This document shows, in pieces, positions 1 through 7,795 of a stretch of 64,000 bases of DNA; the first letter of the stretch is position 1, and each line of letters begins with the position of its first letter. A program made the position numbers and the translations under genes. The notes under the pieces are model-generated. The model ran no database searches and was not told the DNA's origin. It saw only the letters and a list, made by a program, of their open reading frames with translations. This DNA comes from Oceanicella actignis. GTDB taxonomy: Bacteria > Pseudomonadota > Alphaproteobacteria > Rhodobacterales > Rhodobacteraceae. The stretch covers positions 62,001 to 126,000 of the forward strand of contig NZ_VNHJ01000003.1 of the NCBI RefSeq assembly GCF_008124525.1, read 5' to 3'.

Positions 1-877
1 GCGCCGGGCGCGCGCCGCGCAGCTCCAGATGGTAGCCGCGCTCGGCGATCATGTTGATCTCGAGCCCCAGCCCGCGCGCCAGCTCGCGCGAGCGCACGCC
101 CGCCGCCAGGATCACCCGGTCGGCGCGCAGCGTGCGCCCGTCTTCCAGCGTCATCGTCCCGTCGCGGGCGATGGCGCGCGCGCGCGCCTTCACATGCGCG
201 CCGCCCTGGCGCAGGAAATGGCGCGCCAGCGCGGCGACGTAGCCGCCGGGCGACGCGATCCAGCCGTGATCCTCGAAGATCGCCGCGAAATCGTAGCGCG
301 GGTTCAGCGCCGGATCGGCCGCGCGCAGCGCCGCGCCGTCGGCCTCGCGCCAGGCGAAGCCCAGCTCGCGGCGCAGGGCGAAGCCCCAGGCGTCCTTCTC
401 GAAGGCGGTGCGCGAGGCGTAGAGATAGGCGTATTCCCCCGTGCGGATGAAGGGCGCGGCGGGCGTGCCCGCGGCCAGCTCCTGGTGCTGGCGCACGCTG
501 TCCTCGGTCAGCATGGCCAGCGCGGCGGCGATGCGGCGGGCCTCGGCCTCGCGCCCGGCGCGCAGGAAGGGACCCAGCCAGGGCATGAGCCGCGGCAGGT
601 CGCGCCAGCGCAGGAAGAGCGGGCTGCCCGGGTCGAGCAGCATGCGCGGCGCGCGCAGCGCCAGCCCCGGCGTCGAGACGGGCACGACCGCGCAGCGCGC
701 CAGGATGCCGCCATTGCCGAACGAGGCCTGCTCGGGATCGCCGGGCTCGACCGGATCGACCAGCGTCGCCCGCCAGCCCTCGCGGCGCAGCCGCTCGGCC
801 GCCGCCACGCCGGTGATGCCCGCCCCGATCACCAGCGCCGAGGGCGCTTCGCCGCCCCCCTTCGCCACTTCGCGCAT
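1..877 (-). CDS. FAD-dependent D-amino-acid dehydrogenase-like oxidoreductase (3' end outside window)
   Basis: The first 292 codons of a DAO/DadA-family flavoenzyme, which would oxidise a D-amino or secondary amino acid to an imino acid. The start is the ATG at 877-875, preceded by AAGGAGGG. A Rossmann FAD-binding motif VIGAGITGVAAAERLRREG lies at about residues 16-34. It is followed by the family's SFGNGGILA segment (about 57-65), and ERGYHLELRGA lies close to the window edge, which matches the DadA substrate-domain region. Family members are usually about 410-420 aa, so roughly 120 residues are missing. The gene diverges from the Asp/Glu racemase family gene at 1004, which suggests shared D-amino-acid chemistry (inference). 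Substrate unknown; glycine or sarcosine oxidase-like activity is possible. Confidence 0.85.
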   Translation of the reverse strand, partial: MREVAKGGGEAPSALVIGAGITGVAAAERLRREGWRATLVDPVEPGDPEQASFGNGGILARCAVVPVSTPGLALRAPRMLLDPGSPLFLRWRDLPRLMPWLGPFLRAGREAEARRIAAALAMLTEDSVRQHQELAAGTPAAPFIRTGEYAYLYASRTAFEKDAWGFALRRELGFAWREADGAALRAADPALNPRYDFAAIFEDHGWIASPGGYVAALARHFLRQGGAHVKARARAIARDGTMTLEDGRTLRADRVILAAGVRSRELARGLGLEINMIAERGYHLELRGARPA

Positions 878-1003
878 GTCTTCGCCCTCCTTCGCGCGGC
901 CTTGCGCGCGCCGCGCGCCGCCGGCAGACTGCGGGCAGGTTTCCGCCGCGCGCGCGGCTTGTCAACGCGCCCGCCCGGGCGCCCCTGCACGATCGGGCCG
1001 AAC

Positions 1004-1771
1004 ATGCCGTCGATCCCGCCTCCCGAGGCCGTCCGGCCGCCCGGCCCCCTTCCAGACGCGGCCGAAGGCGCGCCGGCGTTGGGGATCATCGTTCTCGACA
1101 CCCGTTTTCCGCGCATTCCCGGCGATGTGGGCGCGCGCGCAAGCTGGCCCTTTCCGGTGCGCTTCGCCGTGGCGCGCGGCGCGACGCCCGAGGCGGCGGT
1201 GCTGCGCGGGGCGCGGCGCGCGCCGCCGGCCCTGCTCGAGGCCGTGATCGAGGCCGGGCGCGCGCTGACGGCGGCGGGCTGCGCGGGGGTGGCGACCACC
1301 TGCGGCTTTCTGTCGGTGTTCCAGGACGCGCTGGCGGCGGCGCTGGAGGTTCCGGTGGCCAGCTCGTCGCTCATGCAGGCGCGGCTCGTGGCGGCGACGC
1401 TGCCGCCGGGGCGCGTTCCGGGCATATTGACCGTCAGCGCGCGAAGCCTGACGGCGGCGCATCTGCGCGCCGCCGACGTGCCGCCCGGCGCGCCGGTGGG
1501 CGGGCTCGATCCGCGCTCGGCCTTCGCGCGCACGCTGCTCGAGGACCTGCCCGAGCTGGACCGCGAGGCCGCGCGGGCCGAGATGATCCGCGCCGCGCGC
1601 GCGCTGGTCGCGGCGCATCCGCGCGTCGGGGCGCTGGTGCTGGAATGCGCGAACATGTGCCCCTATGCCGCCGACGTGGCCGAGGCGACGGGCCTGCCGA
1701 CCCATTCGGCGCATGATTTCCTGACCTGGTTCCATGCCGGGCTGCGCCCGCCGCGCTTTCGCGCGCCCTGA
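1004..1771 (+). CDS. aspartate/glutamate/hydantoin racemase family protein
   Basis: 255 aa. It has the two-cysteine architecture of cofactor-independent Asp/Glu racemase superfamily enzymes: a first Cys in VATTCGF (about residue 104) and a second in VLECANMCPYA (about 212-222). GIIVLDTRFPRIPGD near residue 26 is typical of the uncharacterised subgroup annotated simply as racemase family. The ATG at 1004 was chosen because it begins just before the conserved core; no Shine-Dalgarno sequence is evident in front of it. The gene is divergent from the DadA-like oxidase, an arrangement that would let a racemase and a D-amino-acid dehydrogenase act together, but the substrate cannot be read from sequence. 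Maleate isomerase-like chemistry is an alternative. Confidence 0.85.
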   Translation: MPSIPPPEAVRPPGPLPDAAEGAPALGIIVLDTRFPRIPGDVGARASWPFPVRFAVARGATPEAAVLRGARRAPPALLEAVIEAGRALTAAGCAGVATTCGFLSVFQDALAAALEVPVASSSLMQARLVAATLPPGRVPGILTVSARSLTAAHLRAADVPPGAPVGGLDPRSAFARTLLEDLPELDREAARAEMIRAARALVAAHPRVGALVLECANMCPYAADVAEATGLPTHSAHDFLTWFHAGLRPPRFRAP

Positions 1772-1783
1772 GGCGCGGCCCTC

Positions 1784-1812
1784 TTTTGCGCTGCGGCAAG
1801 CCGTGCTATGGC
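1784..1812 (+). promoter_or_regulatory. candidate sigma70 promoter for ppa
   Basis: TTTTGC, a 17-nt spacer, then TATGGC. It begins just after the racemase stop codon and would give a leader of about 85 nt before ppa. Matched by eye only. Confidence 0.35.
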
Positions 1813-1904
1813 CCGCCCGGACGGCGCCGCGACCGGCTCGGGGCGCCCGCCCTCATCACCGCCTCGACAAGCCCCGCAGCGGGCCCGGACAAGCAGGAGC
1901 GAGC

Positions 1905-2441
1905 ATGAACATCGACAAGATCCCCGCCGGCAAGAACCCCCCCTCGGACATCAACGTGGTGATCGAGATCACCGGCGGCGCGGGCGGCGGCGCGCCGGTG
2001 AAATACGAGATCGACAAGGACTCGGGCGCGGTCTTCGTCGACCGCATCGTCAACACGCCCATGTTCTACCCCTGCAACTACGGCTTCGTGCCCAACACGC
2101 TGCACGCCGACGGCGATCCGACCGACGTGCTGGTGCTGTGCGACTTCGACCTGGCGCCGGGCGTGGTCATCCGCTGCCGCCCGGTCGGCGTGCTGAAGAT
2201 GGAGGATGACGGCGGCATGGACGACAAGCTGATCGCCGTCCCGGTCGAGAAGGTCGATCCCTTCCAGGCGGGCATCCGCGACCTCGAGGACATTCCGCTC
2301 AAGACCCGCGAGCGCATCAAGCACTTCTTCGAGCACTACAAGGATCTTGAAGAGGGCAAGTGGGTCAAGGTCATCGGCTGGGGCGACAAGGCCGAGGCCG
2401 AGGCGATCCTGCAGGCCTCGGTCGAGGCCGCGCGCAAGTGA
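1905..2441 (+). CDS. ppa: inorganic pyrophosphatase
   Basis: 178 aa family I (EC 3.6.1.1) soluble pyrophosphatase, which hydrolyses PPi to phosphate in the cytoplasm and pulls biosynthetic reactions forward. The signature D-x-D-P-T-D-V-L is present at residues 69-76, with the conserved Asp triad D69, D71 and D74. Further family blocks are PCNYGFVPNT (56-65) and the C-terminal KTRERIKHFFEHYKDLE. The length is normal for the bacterial hexameric form. AGGAGC lies five bases before the ATG. The gene ends about 50 bp before a strong intrinsic terminator and converges with the peroxiredoxin gene. Confidence 0.98.
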   Translation: MNIDKIPAGKNPPSDINVVIEITGGAGGGAPVKYEIDKDSGAVFVDRIVNTPMFYPCNYGFVPNTLHADGDPTDVLVLCDFDLAPGVVIRCRPVGVLKMEDDGGMDDKLIAVPVEKVDPFQAGIRDLEDIPLKTRERIKHFFEHYKDLEEGKWVKVIGWGDKAEAEAILQASVEAARK

Positions 2442-2490
2442 CGCCCCGCGGGGCGCCCGGCCCGGCGCCCCGCGCGACCGCTGCAACGGC

Positions 2491-2525
2491 AAGGCCCCGC
2501 CGGAGCGCTCCGGCGGGGCCTTTTC
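2491..2525 (+). terminator. Rho-independent terminator of ppa
   Basis: A perfect 28-nt palindrome at 2493-2520 (14-bp arms beginning GGCCCCGCCGGAGC) is followed by TTTTC. It sits between convergent ppa and the peroxiredoxin gene and may serve both. Confidence 0.85.
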
Positions 2526-2552
2526 GCATGCGCCTTGCGCCGATGGCGCGGC

Positions 2553-3203
2553 TTACGAGCCCTGCAGCTTGACCAGCCGCAGATAGGGCAGCTTGGCGTC
2601 GAAGCCGCCGAACTTCTGGCGCGCCTCGTCGTCCGACAGCGACAGGGCGGCGATCACCTCCTCGCCCGGGCGCCAGTTGGCGGGGGTGGCGACGGGAACG
2701 CCCTCGGACAGCTGCAGCGCATCGACGGCGCGCAGGATCTCGTCGAAGTTGCGGCCCACGGACATGGGATAGATCATCATCAGCTTGATCTTCTTGTCCG
2801 GCCCGATGACGTAGACCGCGCGCACCGTGGCGGTGTCGGCGGGGGTCTCGGCCTTGTAGGCCTCGGCGGGCAGCATGTCATAGGCCTTGGCGATCTTCAG
2901 ATCGGGGTCGGCGATGATGGGAAAGTCCACCTTCGCGCCCGAGAAGGATTCGATGTCGGCCGCCCATTTGCGGTGCTCCTCGACCGGGTCCACCGACAGG
3001 CCGATCACCTTCACGCCGCGCGTCGCCCACTGCTGCGACAGGCGCGCGACGGCGCCGAACTCGGTGGTGCAGACCGGGGTGAAATCCTTGGGGTGCGAGA
3101 ACATGATGGCCCAGCTGTCGCCGATCCACTCGTGAAAGCGGATGCGGCCCTGGGTGGTGTCCGCCTCGAAATCGGGGGCGATGTCGTTGATGCGAAGGCT
3201 CAT
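2553..3203 (-). CDS. 1-Cys peroxiredoxin (Prx6 family)
   Basis: 216 aa thiol peroxidase that reduces H2O2 and alkyl hydroperoxides in the cytosol. The peroxidatic Cys45 lies in PVCTTE (residues 43-48), the Prx6 version of the motif. No other cysteine occurs anywhere in the protein, so it must work by the 1-Cys mechanism with an external thiol reductant. Other family blocks are FSHPKDFTP (35-43), GLSVDPVEEH and the C-terminal PANWRPGEE. The length matches bacterial Prx6 proteins. The ATG at 3203 is preceded by AAGGAGAG. The gene is monocistronic and divergent from dnaB across a 233-bp gap. Confidence 0.95.
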   Translation of the reverse strand: MSLRINDIAPDFEADTTQGRIRFHEWIGDSWAIMFSHPKDFTPVCTTEFGAVARLSQQWATRGVKVIGLSVDPVEEHRKWAADIESFSGAKVDFPIIADPDLKIAKAYDMLPAEAYKAETPADTATVRAVYVIGPDKKIKLMMIYPMSVGRNFDEILRAVDALQLSEGVPVATPANWRPGEEVIAALSLSDDEARQKFGGFDAKLPYLRLVKLQGS

Positions 3204-3436
3204 GACTCTCTCCTTGTCTGCGGGGCTTGTCTGCCGCCCGGCTTCGCAGGCCTCGCCTGCGTCGTCCGGCAGAAGATGGGCCGCGGCGCGCCCGGTTGCA
3301 ACCGCCCGCGCGCGCCACATCGCCGCACGACCGCCGCGCGGCCGGCGCGGCGGCGCCATGCGCTTGAAGGGCGGACGCGCCCCCTCGCCCTTGGCGGCGC
3401 GCGAGGGTAGGATCGCGGCCCGACTCGGAGCACGCC
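3204..3436. promoter_or_regulatory. divergent prx/dnaB control region with a 12-bp palindrome
   Basis: No gene is seen here. The region must hold promoters for the peroxiredoxin (minus) and dnaB (plus). A perfect palindrome CGGTTGCAACCG at 3293-3304 is the only AT-containing dyad and could be an operator. No hexamer pair convinced me. Confidence 0.3.
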
Positions 3437-5044
3437 ATGCACGACGACATTCCGCCCCCCGCCGCCGATCCCATGGCCGGCGCCTATCCCGATCCCGCCG
3501 GCGCCGGCGACGCGGGCGCGCGGCCCCACGACGATGCGGCCCCCGATCCGGGCCCCGATCCGGCGGCGGTTCCGGCGCCCCCGGGCGCCGCGGCCGCGCA
3601 GGGCCTGCCCGCCCCGTGCAACATCGAGGCCGAGCAGGCCGTTCTGGGCGCCCTGCTGGTCAACAACGAGGTGTTCGACCGCATCGCCTCGATCATCGAG
3701 CCGCACCATTTCTACGACCCCGTCCACCAGCGCATCTACGAGCTGATCGCCAGCCGCGTGAACAAGGGCATGCTGGCCACGCCGGTCACGCTCAAGGCCT
3801 TCATCGAGCAGGACGAAGGCATCCGCGAGATCGGCGGCGCCGAGTATCTGCTGCGCCTGGCGGGGGCGGCGGTGTCGGTCTCGGCCGCGCCCGATTACGC
3901 GCGCACGATCCACGACCTGGCGGTGCGGCGCGACCTGATCCGCATCGGCGAGGAGATCCGCTGGAAGGCGGCGCGCATGGATCTGGAGACCGAGCCGCGC
4001 GAGCAGATCGTCGAGGCCGAGCAGGCCCTCTACTCTCTGGCCGAGAAGGGCAAATACGAGGGCGGCTTCAAGAGCTTCCTGTCCGCTTCGATCGAGGCGA
4101 TCCACGTCGCCAACCAGGCCTATCAGCGCGACGGGGGGCTGGCGGGCATTCCCACCGGGCTGATCGACCTGGACCGCAAGCTGGGCGGTCTGCACCCGTC
4201 GGACCTGCTGATCCTGGCCGGGCGCCCCTCGATGGGCAAGACGACGCTGGCCACCAACATCGCCTTCAACGTCGCCCGCGCCTATCGCGAGGGCGAGCGC
4301 CCCGACGGCACCTTCGGCACGATCGACGGCGGCAAGGTGGGGTTCTTCTCGCTCGAGATGTCGGCCGAGCAGCTGGCCACGCGCATCCTTTCCGAGGCCG
4401 CGCGCGTGCCCTCCGAGAAGATCCGCCGCGGCGACATGGAGGAGGAGGAGTTCCAGCGCCTGGTGGACGCCAGCCGCGAGCTGGAGCGCATGCCGCTTTA
4501 CATCGACGACACGCCGGCGCTGCCCATCTCGACCCTGGCCGCGCGCGCGCGCCGGCTCAAGCGCCAGCACGGGCTGGACCTTCTGGTGATCGACTATCTG
4601 CAGCTGGTGCGTCCGGCCAGCGCCAAGGACAGCCGCGTGAACGAGGTGTCCGAGATCACCCAGGGCCTGAAGGCCATCGCCAAGGAGCTGAACATCCCGG
4701 TCATCGCGCTCTCGCAGCTCTCGCGCCAGGTCGAGGCGCGCGAGGACAAGCGCCCGCAGCTGTCGGACCTGCGCGAGTCGGGCTCGATCGAGCAGGACGC
4801 GGACGTGGTGATGTTCGTCTTCCGCGAGGAATACTACAAGGAGCGCGAAAAGCCCTCGGAGCACGACGTGGAGGCGATGATGAAGTGGCAGGAGGTGATG
4901 GAGCGCGTCGCGGGCAAGGCCGAGGTCATCATCGGCAAGCAGCGCCACGGCCCCATCGGCACGGTCGAGCTGGCCTTCGAGGGCCGCTTCACCCGCTTCG
5001 GCAACCTGGCCCGTCCCGAGCAGGCGCCCGATGGCGGATTCTGA
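3437..5044 (+). CDS. dnaB: replicative DNA helicase DnaB
   Basis: 535 aa hexameric 5'-3' helicase that unwinds DNA ahead of the replisome and recruits primase. Residues 1-60 are a Pro/Ala/Asp-rich tail not found in E. coli DnaB. The N-terminal helicase domain follows (CNIEAEQAVLGALL from 61). The RecA-like motor carries Walker A GRPSMGKTT (262-270), FSLEMSAEQLATR, Walker B LLVIDYLQL and the ALSQLSRQVE/SDLRESGSIEQDAD sensor motifs. No intein is present. The start at 3437 has GGAG upstream. The last 14 bases overlap the alr start, which implies translational coupling. DnaB-alr adjacency is common in Rhodobacterales (from memory). Confidence 0.98.
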   Translation: MHDDIPPPAADPMAGAYPDPAGAGDAGARPHDDAAPDPGPDPAAVPAPPGAAAAQGLPAPCNIEAEQAVLGALLVNNEVFDRIASIIEPHHFYDPVHQRIYELIASRVNKGMLATPVTLKAFIEQDEGIREIGGAEYLLRLAGAAVSVSAAPDYARTIHDLAVRRDLIRIGEEIRWKAARMDLETEPREQIVEAEQALYSLAEKGKYEGGFKSFLSASIEAIHVANQAYQRDGGLAGIPTGLIDLDRKLGGLHPSDLLILAGRPSMGKTTLATNIAFNVARAYREGERPDGTFGTIDGGKVGFFSLEMSAEQLATRILSEAARVPSEKIRRGDMEEEEFQRLVDASRELERMPLYIDDTPALPISTLAARARRLKRQHGLDLLVIDYLQLVRPASAKDSRVNEVSEITQGLKAIAKELNIPVIALSQLSRQVEAREDKRPQLSDLRESGSIEQDADVVMFVFREEYYKEREKPSEHDVEAMMKWQEVMERVAGKAEVIIGKQRHGPIGTVELAFEGRFTRFGNLARPEQAPDGGF

Positions 5045-6155
5045 TCCCGAGGCCCCCTGGTCGCAGACGGCGCGGCTGACGGTCGATCTGGACGCGATCG
5101 CGCGCAACTGGCGCGCCCTGGCCGCGCGCGCGCCCGGCGCCGAAACGGGCGCGGTGGTCAAGGCAGACGCCTACGGGCTGGGCATGGCGCGGGTGGCGCC
5201 GGCGCTGGCGCGGGCGGGGGCGCGCAGCTTCTTCGTCGCCAATGCGCGCGAGGGCGCGGCGCTGCGGCGCATCCTGGGGCCGGGGCCCGACATCTGGATC
5301 TTCAACGGCTTCACCCCGGCCGAGCGCGAACTCTTCGCCAAGGCGCGCCTCTTCCCGGTGCTGTGTTCGCTGCGCCAGCTGCGCGAGTTCCGCGCCGCCC
5401 TGCCCGATCTGCCCGAGGGGCTCGAGGTCGGGCTGCACATCGAGACCGGCATCAACCGCCAGGGCTTCGGCATGCACGAGCTGGACGCGCTGCGCGCCGA
5501 GGGGCTGGGCGAGGCGCGCGCGACGCTGCTGCTCTCGCACCTGGCCTGCGCGGACGAGCCCGAGCACGGCATGAACCTGCGCCAGCGCGGCGCCTTCGCG
5601 GGGCGCTCGGCGCTGCTGGCGGCGGCGGCGCCGGGGGCGCGCATGTCGCTTGCGGCCACGGGCGGCATCCTGCTGGGCGAGAAGTTCCACTTCGACCTCA
5701 CGCGCCCGGGGATCGGGCTTTACGGCGGCCTGCCCTTCGCCCAGGCCGACCCGGTGGTGCGGCTCGAGGCGCCCATCCTTCAGGTGCGGCGCATCCTGCG
5801 CGGCGAATCCGTGGGCTACGGCGCTAGCTGGACCGCGCCGCGCGACAGCATGATCGGGGTGCTGCCGGCGGGCTACGCCGACGGCCTGCCGCGCGCGCTG
5901 CGCGGGGCGAAGGTGTGGCTCGACGGGCGCCCCGCCCCGCTGGTCGGCCGGGTGAGCATGGACATGCTCACCGTCGATCTGACCGACCATCCGCGCGCCG
6001 CCCCCGGCCGCATGGTCGAGATCCTCGGCCCCAATCAGAGCGTCGACCAGCTGGCCGCCGCCGCGGGCACGATCGGCTACGAGATCCTCACCTCTCTTGG
6101 CGCGCGCTACGAACGCCGCTACACAGAGGCCGATCCGCACGAGGCGGCGGGCTGA
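5031..6155 (+). CDS. alr: alanine racemase
   Basis: 374 aa PLP enzyme (EC 5.1.1.1) that interconverts L- and D-alanine for peptidoglycan. The PLP lysine is K44 in VVKADAYGLG (42-51), and the opposing catalytic tyrosine is near residue 263 in VGYGASW. LAGYADGL- and VSMDM-type blocks (LPAGYADGLPRAL, RVSMDMLTVDL) complete the C-terminal barrel signature. Its start lies inside the dnaB 3' end (14-nt overlap), so it is probably expressed by translational coupling. mlaE follows 35 nt later on the same strand. Confidence 0.96.
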   Translation: MADSDPEAPWSQTARLTVDLDAIARNWRALAARAPGAETGAVVKADAYGLGMARVAPALARAGARSFFVANAREGAALRRILGPGPDIWIFNGFTPAERELFAKARLFPVLCSLRQLREFRAALPDLPEGLEVGLHIETGINRQGFGMHELDALRAEGLGEARATLLLSHLACADEPEHGMNLRQRGAFAGRSALLAAAAPGARMSLAATGGILLGEKFHFDLTRPGIGLYGGLPFAQADPVVRLEAPILQVRRILRGESVGYGASWTAPRDSMIGVLPAGYADGLPRALRGAKVWLDGRPAPLVGRVSMDMLTVDLTDHPRAAPGRMVEILGPNQSVDQLAAAAGTIGYEILTSLGARYERRYTEADPHEAAG

Positions 6156-6190
6156 GCCCCGCCCCAGGCAAGAAAGGACGCGGCGCGCGC

Positions 6191-6985
6191 ATGACCGTGA
6201 TGACCTCGATCCAGGGCTTTCTGGCCGCCATCGGCGCGGCGACGCTCGAGCTGTGCCGCGCCATCGGCGCGCTGGCGCTCTTCGCCGTCTCGGCCGTCGC
6301 CCATGCCGCGCGCCCGCCCTGGTATCCGGCCGAGCTGGGCCGCCAGATCCTGCGCATCGGCTATTTCAGCCTGCCTGTCGTGGGGCTGACGGCGCTGTTT
6401 ACCGGCGGCGCGCTGGCGCTGCAGATCTATCTGGGCGGCTCGCGCTTCAACGCCGAGTCGGTCGTGCCCTCGATCGTCGCCATCGGCATGGTGCGCGAGC
6501 TGGGCCCGGTGCTGGGGGCGCTGATGGTGGCCGGGCGCGTCTCGGCCTCGATCGCGGCCGAGCTGGGCACCATGCGCGTGACCGAGCAGATCGACGCGCT
6601 CACCACCCTGTCCACCGACCCGATGAAATACCTGGTCGCGCCGCGCATCCTGGCGGCCGTCATCGCCATGCCCATGCTGGCGGCGGTCTCGGACGTGATC
6701 GGGGTGATGGGCGGCTACCTGGTCGGGGTCGAGCGGCTGGGCTTCAACCCCGGCGCCTATCTGCGCAACACCGCCGACTACCTGCTGCTTCAGGACGTGA
6801 CCTCGGGCCTGATCAAGGCCGCGGCCTTCGGCTTCATCGTCGCGCTGATGGGCTGCTATCACGGCTACAATTCGGGCCGCGGCGCGCAGGGCGTCGGGCG
6901 CGCGACGACCAACGCGGTCGTTTCGGCCTGCATCCTGATCTTCGCGGCGAACTACATCCTGACCGAGGCGCTGTTCTCCTCATGA
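6191..6985 (+). CDS. mlaE: MlaE-type ABC transporter permease (phospholipid trafficking)
   Basis: 264 aa inner-membrane protein of the MlaE/YrbE/TTG2B family, which moves phospholipids between the inner membrane and MCE-domain carriers to keep the outer membrane asymmetric. The hallmark block GMVRELGPVLGALMVAGRVS, running on into ASIAAELGTMRVTEQIDAL, is at about residues 98-138. Around it are about five hydrophobic segments and an N-terminal helix. AAGGA precedes the ATG by 12 nt. Its stop overlaps the ATPase start in an ATGA. No mlaD or mlaC gene is adjacent, so the substrate-carrying subunit must be encoded elsewhere. Confidence 0.93.
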   Translation: MTVMTSIQGFLAAIGAATLELCRAIGALALFAVSAVAHAARPPWYPAELGRQILRIGYFSLPVVGLTALFTGGALALQIYLGGSRFNAESVVPSIVAIGMVRELGPVLGALMVAGRVSASIAAELGTMRVTEQIDALTTLSTDPMKYLVAPRILAAVIAMPMLAAVSDVIGVMGGYLVGVERLGFNPGAYLRNTADYLLLQDVTSGLIKAAAFGFIVALMGCYHGYNSGRGAQGVGRATTNAVVSACILIFAANYILTEALFSS

Positions 6986-7749
6986 GCGACGCAGGCACCC
7001 CCATGATCGAGCTGCGCGGCGTCTCGAAGAGCTTCGGCGCCAAGCATGTGCTGCGCGGCGTGGACCTGGCGGTGGCGCGGGGCGAAAGCCTGGTCGTCAT
7101 CGGCGGATCGGGCACGGGCAAGTCGGTCACGCTCAAATGCATCCTCGGCCTGATCCCGCACGATTCGGGGCAGATCCTGCTCGAAGGCCAGCCCCTGACG
7201 CCCGAGCGGCGCGCGCGCATGCTCGAACGCTTCGGCATGCTGTTCCAGGGCGGCGCGCTGTTCGACAGCCTGAGCGTGTGGGAGAACGTGGCCTTCCGGC
7301 TGCTGCGCGGCCCCGCGCGGCGCCCGCGCGCCGAGGCGCGCGCGCTGGCGGTCGACAAGCTGCGCCGCGTGGGGCTGGGGCCGGACGTGGCCGACCTTTA
7401 CCCGGCCGAGCTGTCGGGCGGCATGCAAAAGCGCGTCGGCCTGGCGCGCGCCATCGCCGCCGATCCGCAGATCATCTTCTTCGACGAGCCCACCACCGGC
7501 CTCGATCCCATCATGGCCGGCGTCATCAACGACCTGATCCGCGAGCTCGTGACCGAGATGGGGGCCACGGCCATCACCATCACCCACGACATGAGCTCGG
7601 TGCGCGCCATCGCCGACACGGTGGCCATGCTGCACGAGGGGCGGATCCGCTGGCGCGGCCCGGTTTCGCGGCTGGACGACAGCGGCGATCCCTATGTGGA
7701 CCAGTTCATCCACGGCCGCGCCGAGGGTCCGATCGAGGCGGTCAGATGA
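6982..7749 (+). CDS. mlaF: MlaF-type ABC transporter ATPase
   Basis: 255 aa cytoplasmic ATPase that partners the upstream permease. Walker A is GGSGTGKS (41-48), followed by the Q-loop FQGGALFDSLSV typical of MlaF. The ABC signature is LSGGMQKR and Walker B is IIFFDEPTTGLDP. The switch His is in ITITHDMSS. Coupled to mlaE by a 4-nt ATGA overlap. The length (255) is close to E. coli MlaF (269). radA follows after 46 nt, so the whole dnaB-to-purF run may be co-transcribed in part. Confidence 0.95.
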   Translation: MSDAGTPMIELRGVSKSFGAKHVLRGVDLAVARGESLVVIGGSGTGKSVTLKCILGLIPHDSGQILLEGQPLTPERRARMLERFGMLFQGGALFDSLSVWENVAFRLLRGPARRPRAEARALAVDKLRRVGLGPDVADLYPAELSGGMQKRVGLARAIAADPQIIFFDEPTTGLDPIMAGVINDLIRELVTEMGATAITITHDMSSVRAIADTVAMLHEGRIRWRGPVSRLDDSGDPYVDQFIHGRAEGPIEAVR

Positions 7750-7795
7750 GCCCGCGCGCCGCCGCGCCGCGCGCGCGCCCGCAGGGCTGAGGGCG

